Below, piece after piece: positions 6,979 to 10,570 of a stretch of 10,570 nucleotides of DNA. Every line of letters begins with the position of its first letter. Within the stretch, counting starts at the first letter, position 1. The notes under the pieces were generated by a model, which saw only the letters and a program-made list of their open reading frames with translations, ran no database searches and had not been told where the DNA came from. The stretch comes from Syntrophomonadaceae bacterium. GTDB lineage: Bacteria; Bacillota; Dethiobacteria; PWVN01. The position numbers and the translations under genes are program-made. The stretch is taken from the NCBI GenBank assembly GCA_007136165.1, contig SLHK01000177.1, positions 1-10,570 of the forward strand, given 5' to 3'.

Positions 6979-9075
6979 TTATGAAGCAACAATTTTCCCC
7001 AAATCCACCACATCCAGAAAGACATCCCGGATCTCCCGTAAAAGGGCCAGCCGGTTTTGACGCAGGTCCTCCTCCTCCACCATTACCATGATCTTGTCGA
7101 AGAAGTCGTCCACCGCCGGCCGCAGGGCTGCCCCCTCTTCCAGGAAACCGGTGAAGTCTCCCCGGGCCAGGAGCCTCTCCCCCTTCTCCCGCAGGCGGCG
7201 GCAGGCCCGGTAGAGCTCTTTTTCTTCCTCCTCCAGAAGGAGCTCTTCCTTAGGGGCTGCCCCTGGGGGAGCTTTAGCCGCCAGGTTCGCCACCCGGGTA
7301 TAGGCCTTCAGGAGCTCTTGAAGGGCTTCGGTTTCCACCGCTTCCGCCAGGCCCCGGGCCCGTTGGGATATGAGGTAGAGGTCCCGGCTGCGGGAGTTAA
7401 CGAGGGCATCCACCACGTCGTAGCGTATTTTTTCCTCCAGGAGGACGTATTTCTGCCGCTGCCGGATGAAATCAAAGACCCGCTCCACCGTCTCTTCCCT
7501 GTCCCGCAAAGCCCCTGAAGCATCCTGACGGAGGCGCTCATAAACCTGGTTCAAGAGGCTTTTCAAGTCCAGGGACAGCTGCCTTTCCACCAGAATGGCG
7601 ATAACCCCCAGGGCCTGCCGCCTCAGGGCATAGGGGTCCTGGGAACCGGTGGGCTCTTTCCCCCGGGAAAAGGAGGCCAGGATATTGTCCAGCTTGTCTG
7701 CCAGGGCCACAACGGCCCCCGCCGGGCTCCGGGGGATTTCATCACCGGCAAAGCGGGGCAGGTAGTGCTCGTAGATAACCTCCGCCACCTCCGGCCTTTC
7801 TCCGGCCTTCAGGGCATACTCCTTCCCCATAATCCCCTGCAGCTCGGAGAATTCATACACCATGCTGGTGACCAGGTCTCCCTTGCTCAAAAAGGCTCCC
7901 CGTAAAGCCGCCTCTTCTTCCTCCCGGGGCAGGCCCAGGCTCCGGCAGAGGATTTGGGAGATATCCCGAATCCTGTGGGTCTTCTGCCACAGGGTTCCCA
8001 GGTCTTCCTGGAATACGATATTTTTCAGGTCATCCACCTTATTCTCCAGGGAAGCCTTCAGGTCCTCCCGGTAGAAAAAGTCGGCGTCAGCCAGGCGGGC
8101 CCGCAGGACCCTTTCGTTCCCCTTCCTGACATTATCGGTGAACCTCTCCACCCCGTTGGCAATGGTGATAAAATAGGGCAGGAGTTCTTTGGTGCCCCCG
8201 TCCTGGACGGGGAAATAGCGCTGGTGGCTCTGCATGGTGGTGATGAGAACTTCCCGGGGCAGGCGCAGGTACTCCCGGGAATAGGAACCCGTCACCGCCA
8301 GGGGGTATTCCACCAGGTAATTTACCTCCGTCAGGAGCTCTTCCTCCATCAGGGCTTCCCCTCCCAGGGACTCAGCCGCCCGGACGGCTTCCGCCAGGAT
8401 TTTCTCCCGGCGTTCCCCGGGGTCTGCCAGGACATAGTTGTCCTTGAGGATCTTCAGAAAGTCTCCCGCCGCAGGGCAGGCGTGGGGGCCCGGGGACAGG
8501 AACCGGTGGCCGTAGGTTTCAGGGGCGCTCTCTACCCCGGCATGGGAAAACAGCACCGGCTCTTCCCCGTACAGGGAGCACAACCAGCGTATGGGCCTGG
8601 CAAAGCGGGTCTCCCGGGATTCCCAGAACATGGGCTTGGGGAAGGTAATCCGCTGGATTAAAGCAGGCAAAAGCTCCGGCAGAAGCTCCCGGGCTTCCCG
8701 CCCCTCCATCCTTTTATAGGCAAAAACATATTTGTTTCTGTCAATATCTTCAATCTTTAAGTCCTCCACGGCCACGCCCTGGCTGCGGGCAAAGCCCCGG
8801 GCAGCCCGGGTGGGGTTTCCCCCCTCGTCAAAGGCAGCGGCGGCGGCGGGGCCCTTTTTCTTCTCTTCCTGCTGCTGCTGCTGGGCTGCCAGGCCGGAGA
8901 CCATAAGGATCAGGCGCCGGGGGGTCCCCAGGGTAACCATCCCGTCGTAGGTCAAGCGGGAGGCGGACCACAGTTTACAGGCCTCTTCCTTCAGCATCTC
9001 CAGGGTTGCCGTCATAAAGCGGGAGGGAATCTCCTCGCAGCCAATTTCCAAAAGCAGATCTTTTTTCTTTGCCAT
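6979..9075 (-). CDS. glyS: Glycyl-tRNA synthetase beta subunit
   Basis: This is the tRNA-recognising subunit of the alpha2-beta2 class II glycyl-tRNA synthetase, acting in the cytoplasm with GlyQ. It has 698 residues, close to the usual length. Recognisable family segments are LLLEIGCEEIPSRF near the N-terminus, GTPRRLILMV (50-59), GNPTRAARGFARSQGV (86-101), MQSHQRYFPVQD, the HD-like stretch KGDLVTSMVYEFSELQGIMG, and an alpha-helical DALR-type anticodon-binding C-terminus rich in charged residues. Start ATG 9075 is preceded by AAAGGAG about 10 nt upstream; the start lies 1 nt after the glyQ stop, so the two are cotranscribed and probably coupled. A low-complexity patch with five glutamines (65-69) and five alanines (77-81) sits in a loop that is variable in the family. 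No frame disruption is visible. Confidence 0.97.
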   Translation of the reverse strand: MAKKKDLLLEIGCEEIPSRFMTATLEMLKEEACKLWSASRLTYDGMVTLGTPRRLILMVSGLAAQQQQQEEKKKGPAAAAAFDEGGNPTRAARGFARSQGVAVEDLKIEDIDRNKYVFAYKRMEGREARELLPELLPALIQRITFPKPMFWESRETRFARPIRWLCSLYGEEPVLFSHAGVESAPETYGHRFLSPGPHACPAAGDFLKILKDNYVLADPGERREKILAEAVRAAESLGGEALMEEELLTEVNYLVEYPLAVTGSYSREYLRLPREVLITTMQSHQRYFPVQDGGTKELLPYFITIANGVERFTDNVRKGNERVLRARLADADFFYREDLKASLENKVDDLKNIVFQEDLGTLWQKTHRIRDISQILCRSLGLPREEEEAALRGAFLSKGDLVTSMVYEFSELQGIMGKEYALKAGERPEVAEVIYEHYLPRFAGDEIPRSPAGAVVALADKLDNILASFSRGKEPTGSQDPYALRRQALGVIAILVERQLSLDLKSLLNQVYERLRQDASGALRDREETVERVFDFIRQRQKYVLLEEKIRYDVVDALVNSRSRDLYLISQRARGLAEAVETEALQELLKAYTRVANLAAKAPPGAAPKEELLLEEEEKELYRACRRLREKGERLLARGDFTGFLEEGAALRPAVDDFFDKIMVMVEEEDLRQNRLALLREIRDVFLDVVDLGKIVAS

Positions 9076-9076
9076 C

Positions 9077-9955
9077 CTATGATACTCCTTTCTTCAGCAG
9101 GGGATAACCCTGGGCCTCCCGGCTCTTCAGGTACTCCCCGGCGCACAGGCGGGCCAGGCTGCGGACCCGGGTTATATAGCCCGTTCTTTCCGTGACGCTG
9201 ATGGCCCCCCGGGAATCCAGAACGTTGAAGGTGTGGGAGCACTTGAGGACGTGGTCGTACCCGGGGAAAACCAGGCCCTGCTCCAGGAGCCTTCTGGCCT
9301 CCGCCTCGTAGACGTTGAAGAGGTCGAAGAGGGTTTTGGTATCCGCCACCTCGAAGGAATAAACGGAATGCTCCCGCTCCGCCTGCCTGAAAACGTCGCC
9401 GTAGGTGATGTCCCCCACCCAGACCACATCGAAAACATTCTCTTTTTCCTGGATGTACATGGCGATGCGCTCCAGCCCGTAGGTAAGCTCCACGGGTACC
9501 GTCTCCAGGTCGAAGCTGCCGGCCTGTTGAAAATAGGTAAACTGGGTTATCTCCATACCGTTCAGCCACACCTCCCAGCCCAGGCCCCAGGCCCCCAGGG
9601 TGGGAGATTCCCAGTTGTCCTCCACAAAGCGGATATCGTGGTCCAGGGGGTTTATCCCCAGGTCCCGGAGGCTGTCCAGGTACAGGTCCTGAATATCGGG
9701 GGGGGCCGGTTTTATGATAACCTGAAACTGATGGTGCTGGTAAAGGCGGTTGGGGTTCTCGCCGTACCTGCCGTCAGTGGGGCGCCGCGAAGGCTCCACG
9801 TAGGCCACCGACCAGGGCTCAGGCCCCAAAGAACGGAGGAAGGTGGCCGGATTCATGGTGCCGGCCCCCTTTTCCACATCGTAGGGCTGCCAGATTACAC
9901 AGTCCCTTTTAGCCCAGTAAGACTGCAGTCTTAAAATTATTTCCTGAAAATTCAC
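9077..9955 (-). CDS. glyQ: Glycyl-tRNA synthetase alpha subunit
   Basis: This is the catalytic subunit that activates glycine with ATP and charges tRNA-Gly together with GlyS. The 292-residue length is typical. Strongly conserved family segments are visible: [31 protein letters not shown] (about 11-41), [24 protein letters not shown] with [13 protein letters not shown] (about 47-82, the motif 2 region), [32 protein letters not shown] (about 115-146) and [12 protein letters not shown]. The start is GTG 9955-9953 with GGAAGGAG 8 nt upstream. No upstream ATG is better placed, and the conserved N-terminus begins at once. It is preceded by a T-box leader and lies 1 nt from glyS, so its expression should respond to uncharged tRNA-Gly. 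Confidence 0.97.
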   Translation of the reverse strand: MNFQEIILRLQSYWAKRDCVIWQPYDVEKGAGTMNPATFLRSLGPEPWSVAYVEPSRRPTDGRYGENPNRLYQHHQFQVIIKPAPPDIQDLYLDSLRDLGINPLDHDIRFVEDNWESPTLGAWGLGWEVWLNGMEITQFTYFQQAGSFDLETVPVELTYGLERIAMYIQEKENVFDVVWVGDITYGDVFRQAEREHSVYSFEVADTKTLFDLFNVYEAEARRLLEQGLVFPGYDHVLKCSHTFNVLDSRGAISVTERTGYITRVRSLARLCAGEYLKSREAQGYPLLKKGVS

Positions 9956-9989
9956 CGTTCCCGCTCCTTCCTCATTCTCGTATTTTGTA

Positions 9990-10207
9990 TGTAAAAGAGA
10001 AACCCGTCCCCCAACAGTTTAGGGACGGGATTTTGGCCCGCGGTTCCACCCTATTTGGCCCCTCAAAGAGGCCCCCTCAATTTTTCTGGGTCCGCTCCCA
10101 AGCGCCTTTCCCCGGGGCTCTTTGCCGGACTTCCCACCGCCTCCGGCTCGCTTTGAAAGAGTAGTTCCGGGTAATTCCTTTTTCATCGCGGATATGTGCA
10201 GGATATT
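9990..10207 (-). promoter_or_regulatory. Glycine T-box riboswitch of the glyQS operon
   Basis: On the minus strand the leader contains the signature AGGGTGGAACCGCGGG (10052-10037). Stem I spans 10192-10091: its base pairs TCCGC with GCGGA, its middle pairs CTCTTT with AAAGAG, and its apical hairpin pairs GCCGGA with TCCGGC (10147-10142 with 10129-10124). A GGC glycine codon at 10106-10104 lies on the 3' strand where the specifier is expected. A 7-bp stem III occupies 10073-10057. In the antiterminator, AGGG and CGGG of the T-box region can pair with CCCT and CCCG of the left terminator arm, so the two folds are mutually exclusive. Uncharged tRNA-Gly should promote read-through into glyQS. Identification is firm; the exact specifier register is less certain. 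Confidence 0.95.
9991..10029 (-). terminator. T-box regulated intrinsic terminator
   Basis: CCCGTCCC (10029-10022) pairs perfectly with GGGACGGG (10010-10003), and the second arm is followed by a T-rich run TTTCTCTTTT. The left arm is shared with the antiterminator, so this hairpin forms when charged tRNA-Gly prevails. The glyQ ribosome binding site lies about 25 nt further on. Confidence 0.9.
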
Positions 10208-10209
10208 AC

Positions 10210-10242
10210 GTTAAATTTAACAAAAAGGGGAAGGCTTGTCAA
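10210..10242 (-). promoter_or_regulatory. Predicted promoter of the T-box-glyQS operon
   Basis: A perfect TTGACA (10242-10237) is followed by a 17-bp spacer and TAAATT (10219-10214), a sigma-A type promoter whose start near 10207 gives a full-length T-box leader. The -10 lies within the 12-bp perfect palindrome GTTAAATTTAAC (10210-10221). The stop codon TGA of the upstream gene (10241-10239) falls inside the -35 box, so upstream coding sequence and promoter overlap. Confidence 0.8.
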
Positions 10243-10570
10243 GAGTTGTCTTCCCGGGCCTCCGGGCCCTGGCCGTTGCTCCCCGAATAGTCCATGGCCA
10301 GGGAAGACTTGGCCAAAAGCAGGGCCATACCCGACAGGGCGGCCACCTTGGGGGCCAGCACAACCCCTGCCACCCCCAGGACGGCCGGTATTTCCACCTT
10401 CCTCTCCCCGGGAAGGGTAACCTTGATTTTGCTCCTCCGGCTCAAGTCCACCAGACCGGAAACAATCTTGTTGTGCCTGACCATTCCCATTTTTTGGCCC
10501 TTCTTCCCTTTGCCCGGCTCCGGCTCCTGCTCCTGCATGCCCGGGAGGGGGGTGCCGGCAGGAGGGGTCA
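10239..10570 (-). CDS. DUF4342-like protein with C-terminal hydrophobic segment (partial, 5' end likely off window)
   Basis: The frame is open to the right edge, so the true start may lie outside; an internal ATG at 10538 would give 99 residues. From that ATG, residues 1-17 are a charged, proline/lysine-rich linker. Residues 35-48 (RRSKIKVTLPGERKV) are followed by a hydrophobic, Gly/Ala-rich stretch at 49-82 (EIPAVLGVAGVVLAPKVAAL then SGMALLLAKSSLAMD) and a short polar tail. The order basic strand, 'EIP', hydrophobic region and a final short strand matches my recollection of DUF4342, whose members often carry an N-terminal UBA-like domain; that part would lie off the edge. The function is unknown. 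It lies upstream of glyQS in the same orientation but is separated from it by that operon's own promoter and T-box. The family call is from pattern memory and needs a profile search. Confidence 0.65.
   Translation of the reverse strand, partial: TPPAGTPLPGMQEQEPEPGKGKKGQKMGMVRHNKIVSGLVDLSRRSKIKVTLPGERKVEIPAVLGVAGVVLAPKVAALSGMALLLAKSSLAMDYSGSNGQGPEAREDNS

Noticed and set aside
6734..7060. Plus-strand open frame spanning the ccpN-glyS gap
   Set aside because: It crosses the minus-strand promoter region and runs antisense into both genes; no start signal or family resemblance.
1..10570. Search for CRISPR arrays, IS ends, tRNA or rRNA genes and phage genes
   Set aside because: No regularly spaced repeats, transposase-like products or tRNA-like cloverleaves were seen; the window is densely packed with housekeeping genes.

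Overview
The window looks like chromosomal core sequence from a GC-rich, Gram-positive (Firmicutes) bacterium, most likely a clostridial lineage of the Moorella/Desulfotomaculum type. I infer this from three things: separate glyQ and glyS genes behind a glycine T-box leader; a CcpN-type CBS repressor beside a PPDK regulatory protein and beside dnaG, which resembles the Bacillus subtilis order glyQ-glyS-ccpN-yqfL-dnaG; and the use of GTG and TTG starts behind strong AGGAGG-type ribosome binding sites. The species cannot be fixed from the sequence alone.

Layout from left to right: the 5' two thirds of dnaG (primase) lies on the minus strand and runs off the left edge. A divergent, partly AT-rich spacer of about 455 bp follows, then dacF (D-alanyl-D-alanine carboxypeptidase), the only plus-strand gene, which ends in an intrinsic terminator that overlaps its stop codon. 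Converging on it from the right is a minus-strand operon transcribed ccpN-like repressor -> ppsR (PPDK kinase/phosphorylase) -> ppdK (pyruvate phosphate dikinase). The three genes overlap by 7 and 4 nt. Upstream of that operon is glyQ-glyS, separated by 1 nt and preceded by a complete T-box riboswitch with stem I, stem III, T-box sequence and terminator. At the right edge is a partial gene for a DUF4342-like small membrane-segment protein. Its stop codon lies inside the -35 box of the T-box promoter.

How the genes fit together: PPDK interconverts pyruvate and PEP, PpsR switches PPDK off and on by phosphorylating a threonine next to the catalytic histidine, and the CBS-HTH protein probably controls transcription of the set. 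Its promoter carries a 14-bp perfect palindrome over the -10 box and a repeated 9-mer 33 bp downstream, consistent with autoregulation. The region therefore combines transcriptional and post-translational control of the pyruvate/PEP node in one operon, next to housekeeping genes for translation (glyQS), replication (dnaG) and cell wall (dacF). I see no mobile elements, CRISPR arrays, tRNA or rRNA genes. Nothing here looks like a wholly new system. The best targets for a second look are the palindromic control region of the ccpN-ppsR-ppdK operon and the DUF4342-like gene.
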